39,678 nt of DNA from an uncultured Lachnospiraceae bacterium (GTDB taxonomy: Bacteria; Bacillota; Clostridia; Lachnospirales; Lachnospiraceae). The position numbers and the translations under genes were made by a program. The stretch is taken from positions 1-39,678 of the forward strand of contig CAJURU010000027.1 of the NCBI GenBank assembly GCA_910588845.1, given 5' to 3'. Position 1 is the first letter of the stretch; the number at the start of each line of letters is the position of its first letter. Shown piece by piece: positions 1-7,723 of this stretch. Below the pieces are notes generated by a model. The model did not search any database. It was not told the DNA's origin and saw only the letters and a program-made list of their open reading frames with translations.

Positions 1-303
<303 letters not shown>

Positions 304-498
304 AGTTCTGTCCTGCCAGTTTTATTTCTGGCTTACTGTTTTTCCAGGTTGCATTCTTGCCTGAATGCCGTTCTTGAAATCCCGCCGGTTCCCCGGCTTC
401 GTCTGCCTCTTTGGCAGATACTCTTTTGAATCTTTCAAGGTCATTCCACTGTTCAGTTGTCAAGGTAGTGTGCTGTTCGTTTCCGTGACAGCTTATGT
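304..498 (-). other. rRNA operon leader
   Basis: Transcribed leader between the proximal rRNA promoter and the 16S gene. It carries the ACCTTGACAACTGAACAG stretch typical of Firmicutes rRNA leaders (about 474-457) and two small hairpins on the minus strand, TCTGCC/GGCAGA (about 420-405) and GCCGG/CCGGC (about 402-387). These probably serve antitermination or processing; I cannot place a boxA with confidence. Confidence 0.55.
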
Positions 499-527
499 AG
501 TTTATCATAACTGTTTGTTATTGTCAA
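499..527 (-). promoter_or_regulatory. rRNA promoter P2 (proximal)
   Basis: Minus-strand TTGACA (527-522), 17-base spacer, TAAACT (504-499) with an extended -10 TGA just upstream of the hexamer. It fires into the 16S leader. Confidence 0.7.
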
Positions 528-578
528 GCACTTTTTTAATTTTTAAATTTATAAGTGTTGCTCTCAACAACGAACATT

Positions 579-607
579 ATAATATCATGTTTATTTTCCC
601 TTGTCAA
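579..607 (-). promoter_or_regulatory. rRNA promoter P1 (distal)
   Basis: Minus-strand TTGACA (607-602), 17-base spacer, TATTAT (584-579) with TGA in the extended -10 position. It has the same architecture as P2, 80 bases downstream. The A/T-rich tract upstream (about 608-650) is UP-element-like. Tandem promoters of this kind are usual for Firmicutes rRNA operons. Confidence 0.75.
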
Positions 608-784
608 CAAAAAATTACAAAAAAATAAACTTTTTTTAATTTCAGATCACACCATTGATTTGCCTCTATCCAAATCTTCTGCTTTGCCTGGCAAATACTA
701 CTCGCACTGAGCAAATCGGGCACCTTCATTAATTATATGCTGTATTGCTCTTGTTTCATTTTACAATTTTTTTGTAATTATCTG

Positions 785-813
785 TTGACATCTTTTCATA
801 AATATGATTTAAT
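785..813 (+). promoter_or_regulatory. cadA promoter
   Basis: Plus-strand TTGACA (785-790), 17-base spacer, TTTAAT (808-813) with an extended -10 TGA at 805-807. It points at the efflux ATPase gene about 350 bases downstream and overlaps the operator that follows, as expected for a metal-repressed promoter. Confidence 0.65.
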
Positions 814-816
814 ATT

Positions 817-838
817 CATATGAACATTTATTCATGTG
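817..838 (+). promoter_or_regulatory. Putative SmtB/ArsR-family metal-sensor operator
   Basis: Imperfect palindrome of two 8-base arms, CATATGAA and TTCATGTG (7 of 8 matches), separated by 6 bases, with the TGAA-N6-TTCA core known for SmtB/CzrA/CadC repressors. It sits at the transcription start of the cadA promoter, where binding would block initiation and metal would relieve it. No arsR/cadC gene is present in the window, so the regulator must be encoded elsewhere. Confidence 0.55.
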
Positions 839-960
839 TAAAATTTATTTTTCTTGAAATGATAAGGAACACATGCTTTATTTCATAATTTTAATTTGGT
901 TTCCCCATTTTGTATATGCATAGTACCAAAAGGGGGCTGTCGCTCTAATATATTTACTCG

Positions 961-1085
961 TTCAAAAGGTCTTGCCGCTCTAGCGGCAAAGACAGAATGC
1001 ACAAAAATCACTCTGGGAAGCTAGCCTTCCAGACACTTCCCCCGTAAGATGTCTATGCTGCCAAAGGCGGCAAGACCTTTTGGAA
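961..1085 (+). repeat. Long inverted repeat in the cadA leader
   Basis: An 18-base arm (961-978) pairs with 1067-1085, interrupted only by one extra G. Inside are a second hairpin TCTGG..AAG / CTTCCAGA (about 1012-1033) and a local hairpin TTGCCGC/GCGGCAA (972-978 with 983-989). The segment TTGCCGC can pair either locally or with the distal copy, so two mutually exclusive folds exist. It could be a structured regulatory leader RNA or a small MITE-like insertion. It does not match the NiCo (czcD) riboswitch pattern as I remember it. The rest of 640-1168 holds only the promoter/operator and A/T-rich sequence. Confidence 0.6.
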
Positions 1086-1168
1086 CTGAAATATAGGTTT
1101 TTACAAAAAATGAGGAAACTGAAAATAATTTTAATCATTTAATTATTTAATTATTATAAGGAGGACCT

Positions 1169-3484
1169 ATGAACGAAATAGAAAACAAAAAGCATGAGGA
1201 AAGCTGTTGCTGCGGACATCAACATAAACATGAACACAACCACGAACATAATCATGAACACAATCATGAACACAACCACGAACATAATCACGAGCAGGAA
1301 CATTTGTACCGTCCAGATGCATTTAAAGCTGATGGTGTAAAATTAATTTATATTGTGGAAAACTTAGGATGCGCCAACTGCGCTGCCAAAATGGAAAGCC
1401 GCATCAATGAGCTGCCAGAGGTAAATGCTGCTACTCTTACATTCGCCACGAAACAGCTGCGCGTTTTCGTAACGCCAAAAGCCGCCCAAAAAGAAGACCA
1501 ACTTATTACTAAATTTCAGGAAATCTGCTCTTCCATTGAATCAGAAGTGACTGTGAGAAAACAACTAAGCGGTCAAAAAGGAAAAAAGGCTCTGCAAAAC
1601 CACGAACATGCCGACAAAAAGCACTGGCTAAATGAACAGAAAGCGGATCTTATTTCTATTATTACTGGAGCGTTGCTCTTTGCTTTTGGAGAAGTGTTAG
1701 AACAAGCAGCTCTCGGAAGTCCTTGGATTGCTTCAACCGCTTTCCTCATAGCTTACGTAATCCTCGGAGGACGGATTGTGTTTACCGCTCTTAAAAATCT
1801 CGTCAAAGGCCAAATTTTTGATGAAAACTTTTTAATGAGCCTTGCAACTTTGGGAGCCTTTGCTATCGGAGATTTTGCCGAAGCTGTAGGCGTTATGCTG
1901 TTTTACCGAATTGGCGAATATTTTGAGGAAGTTGCTGTCTCCCGTAGCCGGTCTCAGATAATGGACGCCGTTGATTTACGTCCAGATGCCGTAAACCTCC
2001 TGGTAAAGGATTCTATAAAAGTTATCCCTGCAGAGAATGCGCAGTTGGACGATATTTTACTTGTCCGTCCCGGCGACCGCATTCCTCTGGACGGTATTAT
2101 TATAGAGGGGGAAAGCAGACTGGACACCTCACCCATCACAGGGGAACCCGTTCCAGTGAAAGCCGCTTCCGGCGACGTTGTAACCTCTGGCTGCATCAAC
2201 ACTTCCGGCCAATTAAAAATCCGTGTACAAAAAACACTGGAAAATTCTATGGTGACAAGAATCCTTGACTCCGTTGAGAACGCCGCCGCAAGCAAACCCA
2301 AAATTGACCGTTTTATCACAAGATTTTCCAGAATATATACACCCTTTGTTGTGGCAGTAGCGCTTGCCACCGCCATTCTTCCTTCTCTGTTTACCGGTAA
2401 CTGGGAGCATTGGATTTATACAGCCTTAACCTTTCTTGTTATCAGCTGTCCCTGCGCTTTAGTACTCAGCGTACCGCTTGCCTTTTTCTCGGGCATCGGC
2501 GCAGGCTCCAAGAAAGGAATTCTATTTAAAGGCGGTGTTTCCATTGAGGCGTTAAAAGGCGTCACTACTGTTGTTATGGATAAAACCGGAACCATCACAA
2601 AAGGGGACTTTACCGTTCAGCAAATCGTACCTGCGGACAATGCCGTCAACTACAGCCAACAAGAATTACTAACATTATGTGCGAGCTGCGAACAGTTTTC
2701 CACCCACCCCATTGCCGCCAGCATAACTATGGCAGCAAAAAAGCAAGCGCTCACGCTTGAATCCCCTCTTGAATTAAATGAAATTGCCGGGCACGGCATC
2801 CAGGCAGAGCTCTCTGCGGGAACAGTCCTTGCGGGCAACTATAAGCTGATGAAAAAATTTGAGGTAGATGTTCCTGAAAACATACAGTCATCCTACGGAA
2901 CGCAGGTTCTTATGGCTGTAAATGGCAATTTTGCCGGATATTTGCTTATTTCTGACACGCTCAAACCTGAGTCTGCAAACGCGATAATTTCCTTAAAGCG
3001 TCTCAATATCAGAACTGTCATGTTGACAGGCGATTCTGCCAAAAGCGCCCAGGCGGTAGCAAAAGAAACTGGTATTGACGAAGTTCATGCCCGCTTGCTG
3101 CCGGAAGAAAAGCTGTCCAAACTCCAACAGATCCGCAGCAAAAATGGTTCTGTTATGTTTGTGGGCGATGGTATCAACGATGCCCCAGTACTTGCTGGAG
3201 CAGATGTCGGCGCAGCTATGGGCAGCGGCGCTGACGCTGCCATCGAAGCCGCAGACGTTGTGTTTATGACTTCCAATATGCAGGCCGTCCCTCAATCCAT
3301 CTCCATTGCAAAGGTGACTACACGCATTGCTTGGCAAAATGTTATATTTGCGCTGGCCGTCAAAGCTCTCGTCATGGCACTCGGACTGACCGGTCACGCA
3401 TCCATGTGGATGGCCGTCTTTGCAGACAGCGGAGTTGCCATGCTATGCGTACTCAATGCCATACGTGCGCTATACAAAAAATAA
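1169..3484 (+). CDS. cadA: P1B-type heavy-metal-transporting ATPase (Zn/Cd/Pb efflux)
   Basis: ATP-driven export of divalent soft metals across the membrane. Order: Cys/His-rich N-terminus (CCCG at about 13, then an HNHE-type repeat to about residue 45) that can bind metal; HMA domain with C68-x2-C71; membrane segments; actuator domain (TGEP); CPC metal site C427-P428-C429; phosphorylation site D471 in DKTGT; STHP motif of the nucleotide-binding domain; GDGINDAP hinge. The CPC motif plus the FADSG segment in the last membrane helices places it in the P1B-2 (ZntA/CadA) group rather than the copper group. 771 aa, normal length for a form with an extended His tail. AAGGAGG lies 5-6 bases before the ATG. 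The promoter carries an ArsR-like operator. It converges on deoC with only 10 bases between stop codons. The exact metal is inferred. Confidence 0.93.
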   Translation: MNEIENKKHEESCCCGHQHKHEHNHEHNHEHNHEHNHEHNHEQEHLYRPDAFKADGVKLIYIVENLGCANCAAKMESRINELPEVNAATLTFATKQLRVFVTPKAAQKEDQLITKFQEICSSIESEVTVRKQLSGQKGKKALQNHEHADKKHWLNEQKADLISIITGALLFAFGEVLEQAALGSPWIASTAFLIAYVILGGRIVFTALKNLVKGQIFDENFLMSLATLGAFAIGDFAEAVGVMLFYRIGEYFEEVAVSRSRSQIMDAVDLRPDAVNLLVKDSIKVIPAENAQLDDILLVRPGDRIPLDGIIIEGESRLDTSPITGEPVPVKAASGDVVTSGCINTSGQLKIRVQKTLENSMVTRILDSVENAAASKPKIDRFITRFSRIYTPFVVAVALATAILPSLFTGNWEHWIYTALTFLVISCPCALVLSVPLAFFSGIGAGSKKGILFKGGVSIEALKGVTTVVMDKTGTITKGDFTVQQIVPADNAVNYSQQELLTLCASCEQFSTHPIAASITMAAKKQALTLESPLELNEIAGHGIQAELSAGTVLAGNYKLMKKFEVDVPENIQSSYGTQVLMAVNGNFAGYLLISDTLKPESANAIISLKRLNIRTVMLTGDSAKSAQAVAKETGIDEVHARLLPEEKLSKLQQIRSKNGSVMFVGDGINDAPVLAGADVGAAMGSGADAAIEAADVVFMTSNMQAVPQSISIAKVTTRIAWQNVIFALAVKALVMALGLTGHASMWMAVFADSGVAMLCVLNAIRALYKK

Positions 3485-3494
3485 AACAAGCCCT

Positions 3495-4145
3495 TTACTC
3501 ACTCTTCGCCATTGTTACAAGCCGGCTGGTTCCCAGCCGGTCCGCCCCCAGGCGGATAAATTCTTCAGCATCGTCAAAACCAGCAATTCCCCCCGCAGCT
3601 TTTATCTTCACATCTTTTCCCACATGGTCTGCAAAAAGCTTTATATCCGCAAACGTGGCCCCAGACGTGGAAAATCCCGTGGAGGTCTTGATAAAGTCTG
3701 CACCTGCACTCGTCACGATTTCACACATCTTAATCTTTTCTTCCTCTGTCAACAAACAAGTCTCAATGATGACTTTTAAAATTTTATCTCCACACACGTT
3801 CTTTAATAGACTTATTTCCTTCTCAATATTAACAAACTGTCTCTCTTTGACCCAGCCTAAATTGATTACCATATCAATTTCGTCAGCTCCATTTGCAATA
3901 GCGTCCATGGCCTCAAATTCTTTTGCGGCTGTCGTATGATAACCATTGGGGAAACCGATCACCGTACAGACTTTCACTTTCCCTGCAAGATACTCTGCTG
4001 CGCGCTTTACATAGGCGGGTGGAATGCACACGGATGCCGTAGCAAAGGTCACCGCGTCGTCACAAATCTGTCTGATTTCCTCCCAGGTCGCTGTCTGTGC
4101 CAGCAAGGTATGATCTACTTTTGCAAAAATCTCTTTTCTGTCCAT
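3495..4145 (-). CDS. deoC: Deoxyribose-phosphate aldolase
   Basis: Class I aldolase that splits 2-deoxyribose-5-phosphate into glyceraldehyde-3-phosphate and acetaldehyde in deoxynucleoside catabolism. The Schiff-base lysine is in the FIKTSTGF motif, the proton-relay lysine in KAAGGI, and the acidic partner in DMVINLGW; the phosphate-binding GTSR loop is near the C-terminus. 216 aa, full length. The start at 4145 (MDRKEIF) is chosen because GGAGG lies 7 bases upstream; the frame stays open for 10 more codons without a ribosome binding site. It lies 81 bases downstream of radA, with no pentose/nucleoside operon partners beside it, and probably shares the radA transcript or has a weak promoter of its own. 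Confidence 0.95.
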   Translation of the reverse strand: MDRKEIFAKVDHTLLAQTATWEEIRQICDDAVTFATASVCIPPAYVKRAAEYLAGKVKVCTVIGFPNGYHTTAAKEFEAMDAIANGADEIDMVINLGWVKERQFVNIEKEISLLKNVCGDKILKVIIETCLLTEEEKIKMCEIVTSAGADFIKTSTGFSTSGATFADIKLFADHVGKDVKIKAAGGIAGFDDAEEFIRLGADRLGTSRLVTMAKSE

Positions 4146-4226
4146 CTTCTTTCCTCCATGTCTAAATATTTTCAATAATAAAATCTTTCCTACTATTCGA
4201 TTAGTGCCAATTCCATGATTATGCCT

Positions 4227-5600
4227 TCAGCCAATCATCCATCCGATCGCTTCACGAATATTGTCTACACCAATCACCTTAATTCCTTTCACATCTGTCA
4301 GTCCTGGAATACTGACCTTCGGCAAAACGCAGGAAGTAAACCCCAGCTTTTTCGCCTCAGAAACACGCTGCTGCGCCATATTTACTGCACGTACCTCTCC
4401 GCTCAACCCCACTTCGCCAAAGCAGATCATTTTCTCATCAATCGCATGATCTTTATAGCTGGAGGCGAGCGCCATGACGATTCCCAAATCAATCGCCGGC
4501 TCATGCATACGGATTCCCCCGGCAATATTGACATAAGCGTCACTGCCTGACAAAGACAGCCCTCCTCTCTTTTCCAGTACCGCCATCAAGAGGTTGACCC
4601 TGTTTAAATCTGTACCCGCGGCCGTCCTTCTCGGTATTCCGAAATTACTGTGACAAACAAGCGCCTGGATTTCCACAAGAATCGGCCGCGTCCCTTCCAT
4701 AGAGCAGGCAACGATAGAACCCGAAGCTCCCCGCGGCTTTCCGTTGAGCATAAACTCAGAAGGATTTTCCACCTCCAAAAGCCCGGCCTCCTGCATTTCA
4801 AATACGCCAATCTCATTGGTGGAACCGAAACGGTTTTTCACTCCCCGCAAAATCCGGTAGGAAGCATGACGGTCTCCCTCAAAATAAAGAACCGTATCTA
4901 CCATATGCTCCAGAACTCTTGGACCTGCTACCACGCCTTCCTTTGTCACATGTCCCACAATGAAAACGGTTATATCTGTACCCTTGGCGATCTGCAACAG
5001 ACGCGCTGTCGTCTCCCTCACCTGAGACACGCTTCCCGGCGCCGAGCCCACCTCCTCACTGTACATAGTTTGAATGGAGTCAATTACCACAATCTGCGGC
5101 TTCCCACGCTCAATGACCTGTTCAATACGCTCTAAGCTGGTATCGCAGAACAATTGCAAATGATCTGAAAACTGCCCGATACGCTGTGCCCTCATCTTGA
5201 TTTGCTGCAACGATTCTTCTCCGGAAATGTATAAAATCTCTTTTGTCTCCGCCAAATTCCGACACACCTGCAAGAGCAACGTCGATTTGCCGATTCCCGG
5301 ATCTCCGCCCACCAATACAAGAGAGCCGGGAACAATCCCACCGCCAAGCACACGATCCAGCTCCCGAAATCCTGTCTGTAACCGTTCCTTCGCCTGCATA
5401 TCAATTTCTGAAATTTTAGTAGGTTTTAACTCTTCGTTGCCGCCAGCAACACTTTTCACCTTTCCCGCAGCCTTTTTTTCTACAACCTCTTCCACAAATG
5501 TATTCCATTCGCGACAGCCTGGGCATTGCCCCATCCACTTTGAGGATTCGTATCCACAGGATTGGCAAAAATACACGTTTACTTTTTTGCCCTTTGCCAT
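4227..5600 (-). CDS. radA: DNA repair protein RadA (Sms)
   Basis: RecA-like ATPase that promotes branch migration of recombination intermediates. The N-terminal zinc finger has CxxC pairs (CQSC near residue 12, CPGC near 27); Walker A GGDPGIGKST lies near residue 98; the family-specific KNRFG motif is near 256; a Lon-protease-like domain fills the last 150 residues. 457 aa, typical. GGAGTAATT precedes the ATG. In many Firmicutes radA directly follows clpC; here the two are separated by about 8 kb of signalling and surface genes on the same strand. Confidence 0.97.
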   Translation of the reverse strand: MAKGKKVNVYFCQSCGYESSKWMGQCPGCREWNTFVEEVVEKKAAGKVKSVAGGNEELKPTKISEIDMQAKERLQTGFRELDRVLGGGIVPGSLVLVGGDPGIGKSTLLLQVCRNLAETKEILYISGEESLQQIKMRAQRIGQFSDHLQLFCDTSLERIEQVIERGKPQIVVIDSIQTMYSEEVGSAPGSVSQVRETTARLLQIAKGTDITVFIVGHVTKEGVVAGPRVLEHMVDTVLYFEGDRHASYRILRGVKNRFGSTNEIGVFEMQEAGLLEVENPSEFMLNGKPRGASGSIVACSMEGTRPILVEIQALVCHSNFGIPRRTAAGTDLNRVNLLMAVLEKRGGLSLSGSDAYVNIAGGIRMHEPAIDLGIVMALASSYKDHAIDEKMICFGEVGLSGEVRAVNMAQQRVSEAKKLGFTSCVLPKVSIPGLTDVKGIKVIGVDNIREAIGWMIG

Positions 5601-5667
5601 AATTACTCCTTTCCAAAACTACATGAAATCTCATATCGTAAGAAGATATTTCATTTTAAAGGAATCC

Positions 5668-5691
5668 CTCTCACGCTTTCGCATGATAGGG
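5668..5691 (-). other. Hairpin with GAAA tetraloop upstream of radA
   Basis: On the minus strand CCTATCATGC-GAAA-GCGTGAGAGG folds into a 10-position stem with one mismatch closed by a GNRA loop. It lies about 70 bases before the radA start, between the terminator of the upstream gene and radA. It may be a leader structure; no convincing radA promoter hexamers were found around it. Confidence 0.35.
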
Positions 5692-5707
5692 TCTTTCCCA
5701 TAGAATG

Positions 5708-5756
5708 AGAAAAGGATATCCCGCAAGCCTGCCTGTTCCCGGCTCTTGGGATACCC
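5708..5756 (-). terminator. Rho-independent terminator after the 5780-6196 gene
   Basis: Minus strand GGGTATCCCAAGAGCC pairs with GGCTTGCGGGATATCC across a short loop (5756-5714), followed by TTTTCTC. It separates the small conserved gene from radA. Confidence 0.7.
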
Positions 5757-5779
5757 TTGAATCGACTTCATATTGTCAC

Positions 5780-6196
5780 TTATCCGATTTTCTCTATCTT
5801 GACTGCGACTGGATTGTCTTCACTTAATTCCACGGAGAGGCTCAGTTTCCCTCCCAGATTTGTTTTCATCTGCCCAGCATCTACATTGTCTACCAGCACC
5901 TTATATTCGGTCTGCTCTTCCAATTCCAATGTAATCTGTGCATCCTCCGGTCCTTCCACCTGAAATGCTACACCGTTATCTGTCACCATAAGCCGACTCA
6001 CCGCGGTTCCCGGTACGGATTCATATACGAACATACCATTGCGCTCAAGTTTGGTAATCTCTTTAAAAGTCTTGACCTTATACAGATCTCCGCCAAATTC
6101 AAAATTATCCAGCTTTGATTTAGAATTCAGCTTATAGTTTCCAAAGCTAAGTGTCTCATTATTATCAGTACGGATCAATTCTTCTACTACAGCCAT
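5780..6196 (-). CDS. Conserved hypothetical protein, small beta-rich
   Basis: 138 aa, no signal peptide or membrane segment. It belongs to a family I recognise as widespread in Lachnospiraceae (sometimes labelled endosialidase without clear grounds), starting MAVVEELIR, with a conserved DLYKVKTFKEITKLERNG core and a KTNLGGKLSLSVEL C-terminal strand. It reads as a compact beta-sandwich. The start at 6196 follows AGGAGG by 8 bases; a longer reading to 6298 would run through a repeat hairpin and has no ribosome binding site. It has its own -10 (TATAAT, 6309-6304) and a terminator downstream, so it is probably monocistronic. Function unknown. Confidence 0.8.
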   Translation of the reverse strand: MAVVEELIRTDNNETLSFGNYKLNSKSKLDNFEFGGDLYKVKTFKEITKLERNGMFVYESVPGTAVSRLMVTDNGVAFQVEGPEDAQITLELEEQTEYKVLVDNVDAGQMKTNLGGKLSLSVELSEDNPVAVKIEKIG

Positions 6197-6268
6197 TTTA
6201 CTTTCCTCCTGTTGCCAACTGTGCCTTTCGTAGATCAAACATATTTGCCCGATACAAAGCATCAGGTC

Positions 6269-6295
6269 TCCTCCCAGCTTCGCTGGGTTCCTCCT
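6269..6295 (-). repeat. 27-base palindromic repeat, copy 1
   Basis: Minus strand AGGAGGAACCCAGCGAAGCTGGGAGGA. The core CCCAGC-GAA-GCTGGG contains GCGAAGC, known as an exceptionally stable mini-hairpin. A second copy at 21728-21754 matches in 26 of 27 positions. Here it lies in the leader of the 5780-6196 gene, just below its -10 box. Confidence 0.75.
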
Positions 6296-6303
6296 CATGC
6301 TAT

Positions 6304-6309
6304 ATTATA
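6304..6309 (-). promoter_or_regulatory. -10 box for the 5780-6196 gene
   Basis: Consensus TATAAT on the minus strand. No good -35 at the normal distance (the nearest, TTGGAC at 6338-6333, is 23 bases away), so either the promoter relies on an activator or this call is fortuitous. Confidence 0.35.
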
Positions 6310-6346
6310 ACATACCCCTCCCCTTTCGGCTAGTCCAATCTTTGTC

Positions 6347-7708
6347 TTATTTCCATTTAATTGTGGTATCTTTTTTAATTTTCTTCGAGAAATCAAAATC
6401 CCATTTGCCAGATTTTTCAGGCTTTAATATCGGCTTCTTAGCACATTTGCCACTCTTTACCGTCTGTGTCGCAAATACCTCCCCCTCGTACATAAACTTT
6501 ACTGTATACTCCTTGGGTTTGACATTTATCGGATCGTCGCTCGGCGTCGTGCCTGGATTACCCGGGGTTGTTTCCGGATTGCCTGGGGTTGTGCCTGGAT
6601 TACTTGGTGTTGTATTCGGATTGCCCGGGCTATTCGGTGTTGTATTCGGATTGCTCGGGGTTGCGCCTGGATTATTTGGTGTTGTATTTGGATTGCTCGG
6701 GGTTGTTCCCCGATTATTACCTGACGCTGTGCTTCCCTGAGTTCTCGTTCCGCTGGAAGTTCCTGTACTTCCATAACTGTCGCCCGCTGACGATGATGAG
6801 CGGTCGCTCTCGCTGTCCGTGTCTTCTGAGGCGTCTTCCCCATCGTCCCCATCCGCAGACTCTGCATCATCTACATCTTCGGCATCGTCTTCACTGTCTG
6901 TATCGTCCATGTCATCCTCGTCGTCAGCATCTTCTTCCTCCCAGGATTGTGCTTCCTCAACCAGTCCGCTCAAATCATCCTGTGATACTCCGGTAATCGG
7001 CGCATTGCGCTGTGAAAGTTCCAACAGGAAATTCAAAGCCTGCAAAGGAAGCATCTCATAATCAATTTCAGCGGGCTCTGACAAAAACGCACCGGAGGTA
7101 ACACTGCCTGTACAATCTGCCTCTTCTCCAGCATTAATCAAAATCTCTTCCCCGACAGAGCCGTCTTCACGCAGCGCCCCCATAGCAACTTTACCTGAAA
7201 AAACAGAGACTTTCGTGTAAACTTCTTCGTCTTCATCAGTCTCCGCCTCAACACGGAAAATTGTTCCACGCACAGCCATAACCGAGTTTGGCGAATTAAC
7301 CTCATACGTGGAATCCGTACTCAGTGGATTCTGAATCTCGCTTGTTACAGCGCCCTGTTCTAATTGAATCCTTGTCTTGGAATCCGCCTCGTTTCCAGCC
7401 GCTTCAATGGCAAGCACACTGTTTTCCTCAACCATCACATACTTATCATCATCCAGCTTCAGACGCATAGAACTACCGTCAGCTACCGTCAACCTGTCGC
7501 CAGACTCCAAATAAAGGTCTTCTGCGGCTTTGATGTTTCCTGCGCCTTCACGCTCAATGTCTGCGCTTCCCTGTAATTCATAAATTAGAATAGAGCGATA
7601 AAATTCCTGCCCTTTCATGAAATGAGTTGCTGCCAGCGCAATTCCTGCAATAGCCACAGTTGCTCCGCAAAGGAGTGCAGCTATCTTCATTCCTTTTGAT
7701 TTCTGCAT
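6347..7708 (-). CDS. Membrane-anchored FecR-domain surface protein
   Basis: 453 aa. N-terminal signal anchor (residues 8-30); FecR-type domain around residues 60-200 with the diagnostic MAVRGTIFRVE segment; a Gln/Asn helix; then a strongly acidic Asp/Ser-rich stretch (about 260-305), a Ser/Gly/Thr linker, a low-complexity region of NPNTTP/NPGTTP-type repeats (about 330-390), and a C-terminal beta-grasp-like InlB-B-repeat-type domain (VKFMYEGEVFATQTVKSG). FecR domains elsewhere work as extracytoplasmic sensors or regulators; no TonB receptor or ECF sigma factor is nearby, so a classic FecIR role is unlikely. It is the last gene of the clpC-cyclase run, 15 bases after the secreted protein gene. 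A FecR protein next to a CHASE2 cyclase suggests they act together (inference). GGGGGATTATC precedes the ATG. Confidence 0.82.
   Translation of the reverse strand: MQKSKGMKIAALLCGATVAIAGIALAATHFMKGQEFYRSILIYELQGSADIEREGAGNIKAAEDLYLESGDRLTVADGSSMRLKLDDDKYVMVEENSVLAIEAAGNEADSKTRIQLEQGAVTSEIQNPLSTDSTYEVNSPNSVMAVRGTIFRVEAETDEDEEVYTKVSVFSGKVAMGALREDGSVGEEILINAGEEADCTGSVTSGAFLSEPAEIDYEMLPLQALNFLLELSQRNAPITGVSQDDLSGLVEEAQSWEEEDADDEDDMDDTDSEDDAEDVDDAESADGDDGEDASEDTDSESDRSSSSAGDSYGSTGTSSGTRTQGSTASGNNRGTTPSNPNTTPNNPGATPSNPNTTPNSPGNPNTTPSNPGTTPGNPETTPGNPGTTPSDDPINVKPKEYTVKFMYEGEVFATQTVKSGKCAKKPILKPEKSGKWDFDFSKKIKKDTTIKWK
6543..6716 (-). repeat. Coding low-complexity repeat (NPxTTP) in the FecR protein
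   Basis: Imperfect 18-27-base units encoding Asn-Pro-Gly/Asn-Thr-Thr-Pro. It probably forms an extended, wall-spanning spacer and is prone to copy-number change. Confidence 0.7.
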
Positions 7709-7723
7709 GATAATCCCCCTATC

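Noticed and set aside
820..1168. NiCo (czcD) riboswitch in the cadA leader
   Set aside because: The structure has a single long outer stem and the conserved purine-rich junction blocks are not seen.
3518..3541. Strong hairpin CCGGCTGG/CCAGCCGG as a terminator for cadA
   Set aside because: It lies inside deoC coding for the GTSR phosphate loop and has no U-tract on either strand.
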